Below are positions 56,716-64,000 of a stretch of DNA of 64,000 nucleotides, in pieces. Within the stretch, counting starts at the first letter, position 1; each line of letters opens with the position of its first letter. Below the pieces are notes generated by a model that saw only the letters and a list, made by a program, of their open reading frames with translations, ran no database searches and was not told where the DNA came from. The stretch spans positions 124,001 through 188,000 of the forward strand of contig JAJDWR010000025.1 of assembly GCA_022825505.1 (NCBI GenBank), read 5' to 3'. This DNA comes from Gammaproteobacteria bacterium. Its GTDB lineage: Bacteria; Pseudomonadota; Gammaproteobacteria; Steroidobacterales; Rariloculaceae. A program made the translations under genes and the position numbers.

Positions 56716-59103
56716 ATGAAACGAGGAATAATCACGGCCCTTGTGGGCGCGCTGGGTTCTGCCGGTTTTGCCGGTAGCGCCGTCGCGCAGCAAGGCAGTG
56801 GTGCGATGCTTGAGGAGGTCGTTGTCACGGCACGGCGATACGAGGAGAGCATCACGGATGCGCCGGTGGCGGTAAACGTCATGGACGGCGATTATCTTCG
56901 GGAACAGAACACCAATAACGTGTTCGAAATTCTCGAACTGACGCCTGGTGCAACCTGGGGTTCTTTCGCGGCGGCGCAGCCTTCGTTTACCGTTCGCGGT
57001 ATCACCGGCGGCAATCTGGGTAACGCTTCGCTCGAGTCGGCCTTCCAGTTGGTCGTCGACGGCATTCCGCAGACCAAGGCGTTCATGATGTCGCCGCCCG
57101 TCTACGATCTGCAGCGCGTGGAAGTCATGCGCGGTCCGCAGGGAACGACGTTCGGCCGAAATGCCACGCTGGGCATCATGCACTTCATTACCGCACAGCC
57201 GTCACAGGAATTCGATGCGCAAGTGAATGTGCAGGCGGGTACCCGGAATCTGTTCGGCGTGGATGGGTACATTACCGGCGGACTGACCGATACGATAGCC
57301 GTGCGCGTCGCCTTCAACAGAAAAGAGTCTGACGGCGACATGGAGCACGAGGTTACGGGCGACGCCATCGACGGTTGGGAAAATACCGCGGTGCGTGCGT
57401 CCCTGACGTTCGAGCCCAGTGACAACTTCAGTGCCTACCTGAAGGCTGAGTACAGCATGGACGACAATCTGCCGAACGCCAGACGTTCAGCATCCTGCAG
57501 GACGCCCTGGCTGCGGAGTCCACCCTATATCAACGCGTATACGGCGCCCTGCGATCCCTGGAAGATGACGCAGAGTGACCCCCCTCCGGGCGGTTTCTTC
57601 ATGCGGCGGGACATGGCTTTTCTTACTGCGGAATTGACATGGCTGCGAGGAGACGACATCACGGTCACATCGCTGACGGGACTGCAGGACGGTCGTCATC
57701 ATACGATCATGGACGTTTTCGGCACTCCCGAAGTTCTGCAGGATCAGGAGGTGAGAAACGACGGACAAGTCTTTTCCACGGAGCTTCGAGTAGACAACAC
57801 GGCAAGCGGCGATGCATTGCGCTGGCTCGGAGGCCTTTACCTGCAGACCGATACCGAGGACCGGCTTGAGTGGAACAAGGGATTCCCGGCGCGCGGCAAC
57901 GGCGGAGGGCGAATCCGCCCGCAGCCGCCGAGCGACTGGATCACGACATCGACGGGCGAAACGACATCCGGCGGCCTGTTCGGCGAACTGACATACGATC
58001 TGTCCGAGCGCGTGAGTCTGACCGTCGGCGGCCGATATTCTTCCGACAGTCGCGACTACCTGTTCTCCAACGTATGCTCGGGCCGGGCCGGCGCCTGCCT
58101 TGGCTTCGGACAAGTCAGTCCCACCTTCGGGGGCGACGTGCAATACCACTGCGCGTCCAATGTCGCCAACGGCCTTTGCGGAACGCGCGATGCCCCAATG
58201 GGCATCGTCATTCCGGAGCTCGTCAGCAACAGCTGGAGTAACTTCTCGGGCAAGTTCTCTCTGACGTACGCCGTAAACGATAACAACAACATCTACGCTC
58301 TCTACTCCGAGGGGTTCAAGGCCGGCGGCTTTCAGCACGATGCGCGCAACCTTGAGGCCCTGCTCGGCTATCCTGTCGACAGCGAAATAGCCGAGAACTT
58401 CGAACTCGGCTGGAAGGGATCCTACGATCGGGCGCGATTTGCGGTCACCGCATTTCTGATGGAGCAAAAAAATGCGCAGCGCAGCGCTCTGATTCCCGTG
58501 GGCTCGACCTTCACCACATCCGTCGTGAACTTCGGCGGCGTCGAGATGACGGGACTCGAGTTCGAGGGGACTTTCCTCATCGGCGAAAACTTCCTGCTGG
58601 GCGGCAACTTCGCCAACTACGATGGCGTTTTGGGCCCGGGTTCATTTACGAACGCGAGCTTCGACCTGACTACGGGTCAGGCCGTGGGCACGGATGTCAG
58701 CGGAGCCGAAACCGGACTCGACAATACCTACGTATTGTTCGGCGAGTACGACATCAATCTGTCGGGAGGCTCGGTCATCACGCTACGCGCCGATATTCAG
58801 CATCGCAGCGCAATTCCCGGACCGCCAAACCGAGCGGGTCTGCTCACGCTCGACGGCGACCGCGAGGCGTTTTCTCGTCCGGAGGTCACCAATGTCGGCG
58901 CGAATCTGATCTGGACCTCCGCCGGCGAGAACACGGTGGTCACCCTCTGGGGCAAGAACCTCGGCGACGAGTGGGATTGGAAGAACATCGGTCCTCCGAT
59001 CGGTTTCCACTACGCGATTCCGGGTGGAATGGGTCCCGGAGAAGCCGGCCGCGGTTTCTCGGGCAGGAAACAGGTCGGGCTGGACGCTCGCTTCAACTTC
59101 TAG
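56716..59103 (+). CDS. TonB-dependent outer-membrane receptor
   Basis: This 795-residue protein has a signal peptide (ITALVGALGSAGFAGSAVAQ), a TonB-box-like LEEVVVTARRYE, a plug with RVEVMRGPQGTTFGRNATLG, and a barrel ending in GLDARFNF with the aromatic C-terminal residue needed for outer-membrane assembly. The plug and barrel resemble the FecA/CirA-like group found in many marine and soil proteobacteria for siderophores, vitamins, sugars or lignin-type aromatics; the substrate is unknown. GGGAG lies upstream of ATG 56716. It is divergent from the czc operon and followed by a hairpin. Confidence 0.9.
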   Translation: MKRGIITALVGALGSAGFAGSAVAQQGSGAMLEEVVVTARRYEESITDAPVAVNVMDGDYLREQNTNNVFEILELTPGATWGSFAAAQPSFTVRGITGGNLGNASLESAFQLVVDGIPQTKAFMMSPPVYDLQRVEVMRGPQGTTFGRNATLGIMHFITAQPSQEFDAQVNVQAGTRNLFGVDGYITGGLTDTIAVRVAFNRKESDGDMEHEVTGDAIDGWENTAVRASLTFEPSDNFSAYLKAEYSMDDNLPNARRSASCRTPWLRSPPYINAYTAPCDPWKMTQSDPPPGGFFMRRDMAFLTAELTWLRGDDITVTSLTGLQDGRHHTIMDVFGTPEVLQDQEVRNDGQVFSTELRVDNTASGDALRWLGGLYLQTDTEDRLEWNKGFPARGNGGGRIRPQPPSDWITTSTGETTSGGLFGELTYDLSERVSLTVGGRYSSDSRDYLFSNVCSGRAGACLGFGQVSPTFGGDVQYHCASNVANGLCGTRDAPMGIVIPELVSNSWSNFSGKFSLTYAVNDNNNIYALYSEGFKAGGFQHDARNLEALLGYPVDSEIAENFELGWKGSYDRARFAVTAFLMEQKNAQRSALIPVGSTFTTSVVNFGGVEMTGLEFEGTFLIGENFLLGGNFANYDGVLGPGSFTNASFDLTTGQAVGTDVSGAETGLDNTYVLFGEYDINLSGGSVITLRADIQHRSAIPGPPNRAGLLTLDGDREAFSRPEVTNVGANLIWTSAGENTVVTLWGKNLGDEWDWKNIGPPIGFHYAIPGGMGPGEAGRGFSGRKQVGLDARFNF

Positions 59104-59120
59104 GATTTCGTACCAGGAGG

Positions 59121-59152
59121 CACGCGGCGGCCTGGGCGACAGTCGCCGCGTG
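59121..59152 (+). terminator. Hairpin downstream of the TonB receptor gene
   Basis: CACGCGGCG (59121-59129) pairs perfectly with CGCCGCGTG (59144-59152), a 9-bp GC-rich stem with a 14-base loop, starting 18 bases after the receptor stop and in the gap to a convergent gene. There is no T-tract, but the stability and position fit a transcription end shared by both genes. Confidence 0.5.
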
Positions 59153-59202
59153 AATTGCCTCAGGTACTATAGACCGGCGCTCACCTGGCTGTGATGCGCG
59201 GG

Positions 59203-60276
59203 CTACAGCAATCTGCGCTGCTCGAATGGCCGCCGGAACAGATCGGTCCTTAGCGCGGGCAGCTTCGATCTCTCCAGGCCGTGCCGGCGGCGAGCGAGCT
59301 TGAAGCGCCGGGCGACCAGGTCAGCGTAAGGTCCGCGGCCGCGCATGCGGGTGCCCCATTTGGCACGGTAGGCCTTGCCGCCGTGCATGTCCCTGAGCCG
59401 GTTCATCACGTGCTCGGCCTTTAGCGGATAGTGCTCTTCGAGCCATTCTACAAACAGGCCCTTCACCTCGAACGGCAGCCTCAGCATGATGTAGTTCACG
59501 GACATGGCGCCGGCGTCCGCCGCTCGGGCCACGACGGCTTCGATCTCGTGGTCGTTGATGAAGGGGATCACCGGCGCCAGCATCACGCCGACAGGTATGC
59601 CGGCGGTGGCCAGTTCGTGCACCATTCGCAGCCTGGCCCGAGGAGAGGCCGTGCGCGGTTCGAGCCTGGCCTTGAGCGCATCGTCGAGCGTCGTGACGCT
59701 GACGGCGACGCTCACCAGACCGGGGTCGGCCAGTTCCCGGAGCAGGTCGAGGTCGCGCAGGATCAGCTTGCCCTTGGTGGTGATGCTTACGGGGTGGCGG
59801 AATTCCATCAGTGTTTCCAGAATCCGGCGCATCACCCGGAAGTGCTTCTCCCCTGGCTGGTAGGGGTCAGTGTTGGTGCCGATGGCGATTGTCCCGCACT
59901 GGTACGCAGGCGCCTCAAGAGCCTCGCGAAGCCTTGCCACCGGCTCGGTCTTGACGAAGATTTTGGTCTCGAAGTCGAGGCCGGGCGACAGGTCCAGGTA
60001 GGCGTGGGTGGGGCGGGCGTAGCAGTAGATGCAGCCGTGCTCGCAACCCTTGTAGGGGTTGATGGATCGATCGAAGGGAATATCGGGAGACCGGTTGGTG
60101 GCGATGATGTTCCTGGTCAGATCCCGAAAGAATTCCGTGCGCGGGTCGGACGACGGGAACGATTCGTCGTCCGGCTCTTCCCAGCCGTCATCGACGGGGG
60201 CGCGGGTTGTCTTTTCGAACCTTCCCGCTGGATTTGACAGCGATCCGCGTCCCTTTATGAGGCGTTTATCACCCAC
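59203..60276 (-). CDS. PA0069-family radical SAM protein
   Basis: This 357-residue protein has the radical SAM motif CxxxCxxC as Cys78, Cys82 and Cys85 (GCEHGCIYCYARPTH), followed by a TIM-barrel-type core (TIAIGTNTDPYQPGEKHF, ISITTKG-like strand). The layout matches the PA0069/Rv2578c group related to spore photoproduct lyase. The 4Fe-4S cluster and SAM generate a 5'-deoxyadenosyl radical; a DNA-repair role has been proposed for the group but its reaction is not established. The gene ends 99 bases from the convergent TonB receptor gene. Confidence 0.9.
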   Translation of the reverse strand: MGDKRLIKGRGSLSNPAGRFEKTTRAPVDDGWEEPDDESFPSSDPRTEFFRDLTRNIIATNRSPDIPFDRSINPYKGCEHGCIYCYARPTHAYLDLSPGLDFETKIFVKTEPVARLREALEAPAYQCGTIAIGTNTDPYQPGEKHFRVMRRILETLMEFRHPVSITTKGKLILRDLDLLRELADPGLVSVAVSVTTLDDALKARLEPRTASPRARLRMVHELATAGIPVGVMLAPVIPFINDHEIEAVVARAADAGAMSVNYIMLRLPFEVKGLFVEWLEEHYPLKAEHVMNRLRDMHGGKAYRAKWGTRMRGRGPYADLVARRFKLARRRHGLERSKLPALRTDLFRRPFEQRRLL

Positions 60277-60488
60277 TGCGACACACGATTTGTACCCGGG
60301 ACAAGCGGTTGGCTGCGCTGGCGGCTGAATTGAGTATGGCGTATCGGCCGTGATGTACGGTCGCCCGGGTTTCCGAGTGCCTGTTACCTCTATTGTTCAA
60401 ATGGATGGCTACAGATAACTGTCTTTATAACCAGTATTGTAACATTCAAATGAGGTCTGCCAGGTAGTCGTTGGCGAGAATTTCGGGT

Positions 60489-61727
60489 TCAGTCCAGTAA
60501 GTGACTGAGCAGCCCATCGGCAAGCTTCGGCTCAAACCACGTGGACTTGGGCGGCATCAACCTGTCGGCGTCGGCAACCGCCATGAGCTGTTCCATGCTT
60601 GTAGGGAAGAGTGAAAATCCGGCCGCGGCGCGGCCGTCGCAGACGCGGCGTTCCAGTTCCTCCGGTCCCCGAATGCCGCCGATGAAGTCCACGCGAGGAT
60701 CGGTTCTCGGGTCGCCCACGTTCAGCAGCGGTTCGAGAATTCCGTTGTGCAACAGGCTGACATCCAGTGACGCCACCGGGTCTTCGTCGGGCAGCGATGC
60801 CGCGGGTACTTCGAGTCGGTACCAACTCCCGTCCACGAACAGGCCGAACGTAGCCGGTTTCTCGGGCGTGACCGGTTCGGATGTGGATTCGACGTCAAGG
60901 ACGTCTTCCAATCGGGTAAGGAATTCGGTCGCGTTCAGGCCGTTCAGGTCGGTGACGATGCGGTTGTAGCCCAGTATGCGCAATTCATCATGAGGGAAGG
61001 CGACAGAAAGGATGTAGTCCGAATTCTTCGTCCCCGAGGAGTCGGAACCGCGAAGCTCCGCAGCCGCCCTCGCGCCCGCCGCGGAGCGATGGTGTCCGTC
61101 GGCGATGTAGATGGCGTCCATGGTATCGAACGCGGTTGAAACCGCGTTGACCTGTTCCGGTTTCGCAATTCGCCATACGGTGTGGCTTACATCGTGTTGG
61201 CCCGCGACTTCAAACAGTGCCGGCCGGGCCGTGACCTTGTCGATCAGGGTCCGCAGGTCGTCCCTTGCGCGATAGGCACTGAGCACCGGGCCGGTCTGCG
61301 CGTTCAGCGCCAGCATGTTGCGTACGCGGTCCGTTTCCTTGTCGGGCCGCGTCAACTCGTGCTTTCTGAACCGGTTCGCCAGGTACGCATCAACCGAGAC
61401 GGTCAGCGCCACGCCCGTCTGCCGGTGATCGCCCATTTGCATTCGGTAGACGTAGTATCCGGGCGCGTCGTCCCGGATAACCAGACCCAGCGCCTTGAGC
61501 CGGCCAAGGTTCTCGGCGGCTCTTGCGTGAACGGCGTCGCCGTAGGGGTCCGTACCGGGGGGTAACCCGATCTCCGGGCGTGAAACGTGCAGAAAACTGT
61601 TGGGCTGGCCGTTTACGAGTTCACGCGCCTCTTCCGTGCTGACGACATCATAGGGCGGCGCCACCACGGCCTTGGCGTGGTCGGCGTCGGGCCGCAACGC
61701 TGCAAAGGGTTTGACGAAATTCGGCAT
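60489..61727 (-). CDS. DUF1015-family protein
   Basis: This 412-residue protein matches DUF1015: the start PNFVKPFAALRPDADHAKAV, then APPYDVVSTEEARELV, RPEIGLPPGTDPY, and the strongly conserved ADGHHRSAAGA. ATG 61727 fits the family N-terminus; the in-frame ATG at 61829 would add 34 unrelated residues. Members are distantly related to ParB/SerK-type kinases, so nucleotide-dependent phosphorylation of a small molecule such as serine is conceivable, but the function is not proven. No partner gene of serine biosynthesis is adjacent. The 212-base gap downstream of it is AT-rich at 60385-60450 and may carry the promoter of the radical SAM gene. Confidence 0.83.
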   Translation of the reverse strand: MPNFVKPFAALRPDADHAKAVVAPPYDVVSTEEARELVNGQPNSFLHVSRPEIGLPPGTDPYGDAVHARAAENLGRLKALGLVIRDDAPGYYVYRMQMGDHRQTGVALTVSVDAYLANRFRKHELTRPDKETDRVRNMLALNAQTGPVLSAYRARDDLRTLIDKVTARPALFEVAGQHDVSHTVWRIAKPEQVNAVSTAFDTMDAIYIADGHHRSAAGARAAAELRGSDSSGTKNSDYILSVAFPHDELRILGYNRIVTDLNGLNATEFLTRLEDVLDVESTSEPVTPEKPATFGLFVDGSWYRLEVPAASLPDEDPVASLDVSLLHNGILEPLLNVGDPRTDPRVDFIGGIRGPEELERRVCDGRAAAGFSLFPTSMEQLMAVADADRLMPPKSTWFEPKLADGLLSHLLD

Positions 61728-61890
61728 GCGCGAATGATAAGGGACACAGGCGTGGCGGTGAATGCCTGAAATGCAATACGTGCCCGAAAATGGACTCTCG
61801 CATAAGCGCGTGCGGTTCGTTATGCTCACGTGCCCGCGCCGCCATGACGTGGACAGCGGTCAGAGGGGCTGCCGTGCAGTGGAGATCTGA

Positions 61891-62346
61891 ATGCCGAAAA
61901 CGATGACGAGGGAACGTCTGTTCGAATTGGTCGGGCAGGATCTGGGCACGTCGGCCTGGTTCCAGGTGGGACAGGACCGTATTGATCAGTTCGCCGAGGT
62001 CACCGAAGACCGCCAGTTCATTCACGTGGACCCGGTCAGGGCCGCGGAGTCTCCATTCGGCGGAACCATCGCCCACGGGATGTTGACCCTGTCGATGATC
62101 GTCTACCTGTGCTCCGATTTCGTCCCCGCGGTGGAGGGCGTTCGCATGGTGGTCAACTATGGCTTCGACCGGGTTCGGTTCGCCGCCCCTGTCAAGTCGG
62201 GCAGGCGCATCCGCGCCGTGGTCAGGCTGCTGGATGCCAAGGAGCGGAAGAGCCAGATCCTGGTCAAGGTCAAGGTCACCATCGAGGTGGAAGGCGAAGC
62301 CAAGCCCGCGCTGGTGGCGGAATGGCTGACGATGCACTTTTCCTGA
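61891..62346 (+). CDS. MaoC-type hydratase (R-specific enoyl-CoA hydratase-like)
   Basis: This 151-residue single hot-dog-fold protein has the hydratase-2 motif with catalytic Asp and His: EDRQFIHVDPVRAAESPFGG, then TIAHGMLTLSM. Members hydrate trans-2-enoyl-CoA to (R)-3-hydroxyacyl-CoA, as in fatty-acid or PHA metabolism, and many act on other acyl thioesters. It is transcribed divergently from the DUF1015 gene over a 163-base gap and is convergent with a glycosyltransferase gene, so its context says little about the substrate. Confidence 0.88.
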   Translation: MPKTMTRERLFELVGQDLGTSAWFQVGQDRIDQFAEVTEDRQFIHVDPVRAAESPFGGTIAHGMLTLSMIVYLCSDFVPAVEGVRMVVNYGFDRVRFAAPVKSGRRIRAVVRLLDAKERKSQILVKVKVTIEVEGEAKPALVAEWLTMHFS

Positions 62347-62456
62347 CGGATCGGCGACCGGCGGCAAGAACTGCGGCTCGTCTGTCGAACATGGCGAGGC
62401 GCTGGCCGCAGGTAGCCGCCGGATGGCGTGACTGCTGTCGTGCGCGTTGCAAGGCC

Positions 62457-63497
62457 CTAATCCGGCGGTGCCGATACCCGGGACCACAGCGATTCCGACA
62501 ACTCGTCCACGTCCTGCCACCGGCCCTGGTGGATCCAGTCCGCCACCGCTGCAAGCACATCCGGATAATTGGCGGGCGGTGGGTTGGGCCGGTCAGCCCA
62601 ATCCGAGATGGCCCCGGCCGTAAGGCGGCGAACCACGGTTCCCAGGCCCAATCGTTCGAGCGCCAGCGCATTTGACTCCTGTTCCGTCTGCTGGGTGAGC
62701 GGTTTGGTGAGGATCTTCTTGCCCACGTGCAGCGCCTCGCTGATGAAGGTGAAGCCGGTGTTCGCGATGACCCCTTGGGAACCGATCAGGTCCGCCACGA
62801 ATGCCTTCCGGTTCAACGGCCTGAGTTCCACGTTGCCTTCCTCTCGCGGCGCGCCGACCCGGCAATAGAATCGAAACCGATGGCCACGCACGGCGTTCAG
62901 GGTCCTCACTACCTCCGCGACGGATTCGAACGGCATGTAGACGAGGATGTGCTCGCCGTCGTTCGCGGGTCGCCTGAAATCATCAAGGCTCACGGTAGGC
63001 GGCAGGATGGGCCGGCCGAAATGATGCCAGTGCAGGCCCAACGGGATTGACGCCGGGGCAAAGCACTTCATCACCATGCGATTGAACAGGTTCAGGCCCG
63101 CCACCGGCACGCCCGGATGTGAGAACGCATAGAGATGACCGATGCCGATGCAGGGAATATCGCGCAGCCAGCCGATCCGCGCGGTGACGGGCTCGTAGTC
63201 GGTCACGATCAGGTCCAGCCCGGCGGTATCGAAGGCGTAGATGTCCCGCTCCATTTCGCCGAAGCGCAATTGAAGCATCGTCGCCAGATGGCTGATTCGG
63301 CCGCGCCGGGTGACGAAGGTGAGCCCGCGCCGGACCGTGTACGGCTCGAAGACCGGGTCCAGCCATTCGGGATCCAAAGGCGGGCCGCTGAACAGGATTT
63401 GGACGTCGTGGCCCCGCGCCTTGAGCGCGGCCACCATGGGCCGGGCCCTGGTGAGATGTCCGCGGCCGGTGGTCTGGACGCCGTAGAGTATCCGCAT
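62457..63497 (-). CDS. MurG-like glycosyltransferase (MJ1255 family)
   Basis: This 346-residue protein has a GT-B architecture. The N-terminal ILYGVQTTGRGHLTRARPMV contains the GxGHxxR donor/acceptor loop seen in MurG-like and MJ1255-type enzymes. The C-terminal IANTGFTFISEALHVGKKIL is the sugar-nucleotide binding region with the conserved Glu. No membrane helix was seen, so it is a peripheral or cytosolic transferase. Its ATG overlaps the stop of the SqdB-like gene by one base (TGATG), so the two are coupled; transfer of a sulfoquinovosyl or related sugar to a lipid is a reasonable hypothesis. Confidence 0.83.
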   Translation of the reverse strand: MRILYGVQTTGRGHLTRARPMVAALKARGHDVQILFSGPPLDPEWLDPVFEPYTVRRGLTFVTRRGRISHLATMLQLRFGEMERDIYAFDTAGLDLIVTDYEPVTARIGWLRDIPCIGIGHLYAFSHPGVPVAGLNLFNRMVMKCFAPASIPLGLHWHHFGRPILPPTVSLDDFRRPANDGEHILVYMPFESVAEVVRTLNAVRGHRFRFYCRVGAPREEGNVELRPLNRKAFVADLIGSQGVIANTGFTFISEALHVGKKILTKPLTQQTEQESNALALERLGLGTVVRRLTAGAISDWADRPNPPPANYPDVLAAVADWIHQGRWQDVDELSESLWSRVSAPPD

Positions 63498-64000
63498 CAG
63501 CCGCTGGCGGCCCGGCGATCCTCGCTGTGCTCGACGCCTTGCGGTGTGCGGCTGCCCTCCCGGTCGAGGCTTTGCTCCCTCGTCCACGTGGAAGAGGGGT
63601 ATATCTTGCTTCGGTCGCACCGGTTCTTGTGACGTTCGGCGATCTCGACGATCTCAGCCAGCAGGCCGTCGTCCAGGGTGGTGGGGTTCAACCCGAGTTC
63701 CAGAAACTTCCGGTTGCGGATTCTCAACGTGTTCTCGGCCTGCTCCTTTCTCGGATTGGAGTAGAAGCGAATGTCCGCCCCGGTCAGAGTGGCCACCTTG
63801 TGAGCCAGTTCCAGCAGCGTGTGGGTCTCGGTGGCCTGGTTGAATATCTCAACGCGTTCCCCGATGGCGGGCGGGTTTTCGACGGCCAGCTGGATGCACC
63901 GGGCGGTGTCGCGAATGTGAATGAATGCCCGCGTCTGGCCGCCCGTGCCGTAGATGGTCAGCGGATGGCCGACGGCGGCCTGCATCAGGAAGCGGTTGAG
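63497..64000 (-). CDS. sqdB: UDP-sulfoquinovose synthase-like protein (SqdB), C-terminal part
   Basis: The frame is open to the right edge of the window, so only the last 167 residues are present. The sequence LNRFLMQAAVGHPLTIYG followed by GGQTRAFIHIRDTARCI closely follows the SqdB/SQD1 family of NAD-dependent short-chain dehydrogenase-like enzymes, which make UDP-sulfoquinovose from UDP-glucose and sulfite for sulfolipid synthesis. FNQATETHTLLELA and the later NPRKEQAEN also match. The last 45 residues are a poorly conserved polar tail. The stop overlaps the glycosyltransferase start (TGATG). A related epimerase/dehydratase remains possible because the NAD-binding half is outside the window. 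Confidence 0.75.
   Translation of the reverse strand, partial: LNRFLMQAAVGHPLTIYGTGGQTRAFIHIRDTARCIQLAVENPPAIGERVEIFNQATETHTLLELAHKVATLTGADIRFYSNPRKEQAENTLRIRNRKFLELGLNPTTLDDGLLAEIVEIAERHKNRCDRSKIYPSSTWTREQSLDREGSRTPQGVEHSEDRRAASG

Noticed and set aside
56353..57183. N-terminal extension of the His-rich protein frame across the regulatory gap into the receptor gene.
   Set aside because: The extension antisenses the receptor gene and lacks any signal or domain; the ATG at 56352 starts a clean signal peptide.
60385..60450. An AT-rich patch with TTCAAATG repeated, considered as a small RNA gene.
   Set aside because: No hairpin with a T-tract and no clear promoter/terminator pair was found; it may simply be the promoter region of the radical SAM gene.

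Overview
The window looks like chromosomal DNA of a GC-rich Gram-negative bacterium, most likely a free-living proteobacterium and probably gammaproteobacterial. The grounds are two TonB-dependent outer-membrane receptors, Sec-exported and lipobox proteins, an HME-RND tripartite pump, AlgH/YqgE, a PA0069-type radical SAM protein and a c-type lipoprotein cytochrome. No rRNA, tRNA, CRISPR array, phage or insertion sequence was recognised. The assignment rests on gene content only.

Region 1 (1-17281) is a peptide or proline-themed block. After a partial FCD-type GntR regulator come an exported TolB-like propeller, a Ser/Cys-type proline racemase-family enzyme and an exported CocE/S15-type hydrolase on the + strand. 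The - strand then carries, in transcription order, two secreted M24 (creatinase/prolidase-fold) proteins, a sodium:solute symporter, a TonB-dependent receptor and four more M24 proteins. Two of the six M24 copies keep both metal-binding aspartates. In the other four the metal site is rebuilt or partly deleted. This is the most unusual feature of the window.

Region 2 (17407-28806, + strand) is a long operon-like series: NicX/M29-like protein, MFS transporter, MDR-type oxidoreductase, oligopeptide ABC transporter (binding protein, two permeases, two ATPases), an Asp/Glu-racemase-superfamily protein lacking one catalytic Cys, a second NicX/M29-like protein and an exported metallo-beta-lactamase-fold hydrolase. 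Several genes overlap as ATGA or TGATG. Together with region 1 it suggests uptake and breakdown of small peptides, perhaps (hydroxy)proline-rich, or of a nitrogen heterocycle.

Region 3 (28947-44234) holds cytochrome b561 and cytochrome c' (convergent, stop codons interlocked), a CMD-family protein, an HtrA-like pseudoprotease, a very large membrane-fused spermidine-synthase-like protein, a YugP-type zinc protease, a Bcr/CflA MFS exporter, an M28 lipoprotein peptidase, an exported AlgH-like protein and a polyamine trio (deoxyhypusine-synthase-like, SpeA-like arginine decarboxylase, AguB-like amidohydrolase).

Region 4 (44254-64000) starts with a double-length UvrA of 1941 residues with four ATPase sites. 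It continues with a czcCBA-type heavy-metal efflux operon led by a His-rich protein, a second TonB-dependent receptor, a PA0069 radical SAM protein, a DUF1015 protein, a MaoC-type hydratase, a MurG-like glycosyltransferase and the C-terminal half of a SqdB-like UDP-sulfoquinovose synthase that runs off the window. Three intergenic gaps share a 27-bp degenerate repeat.
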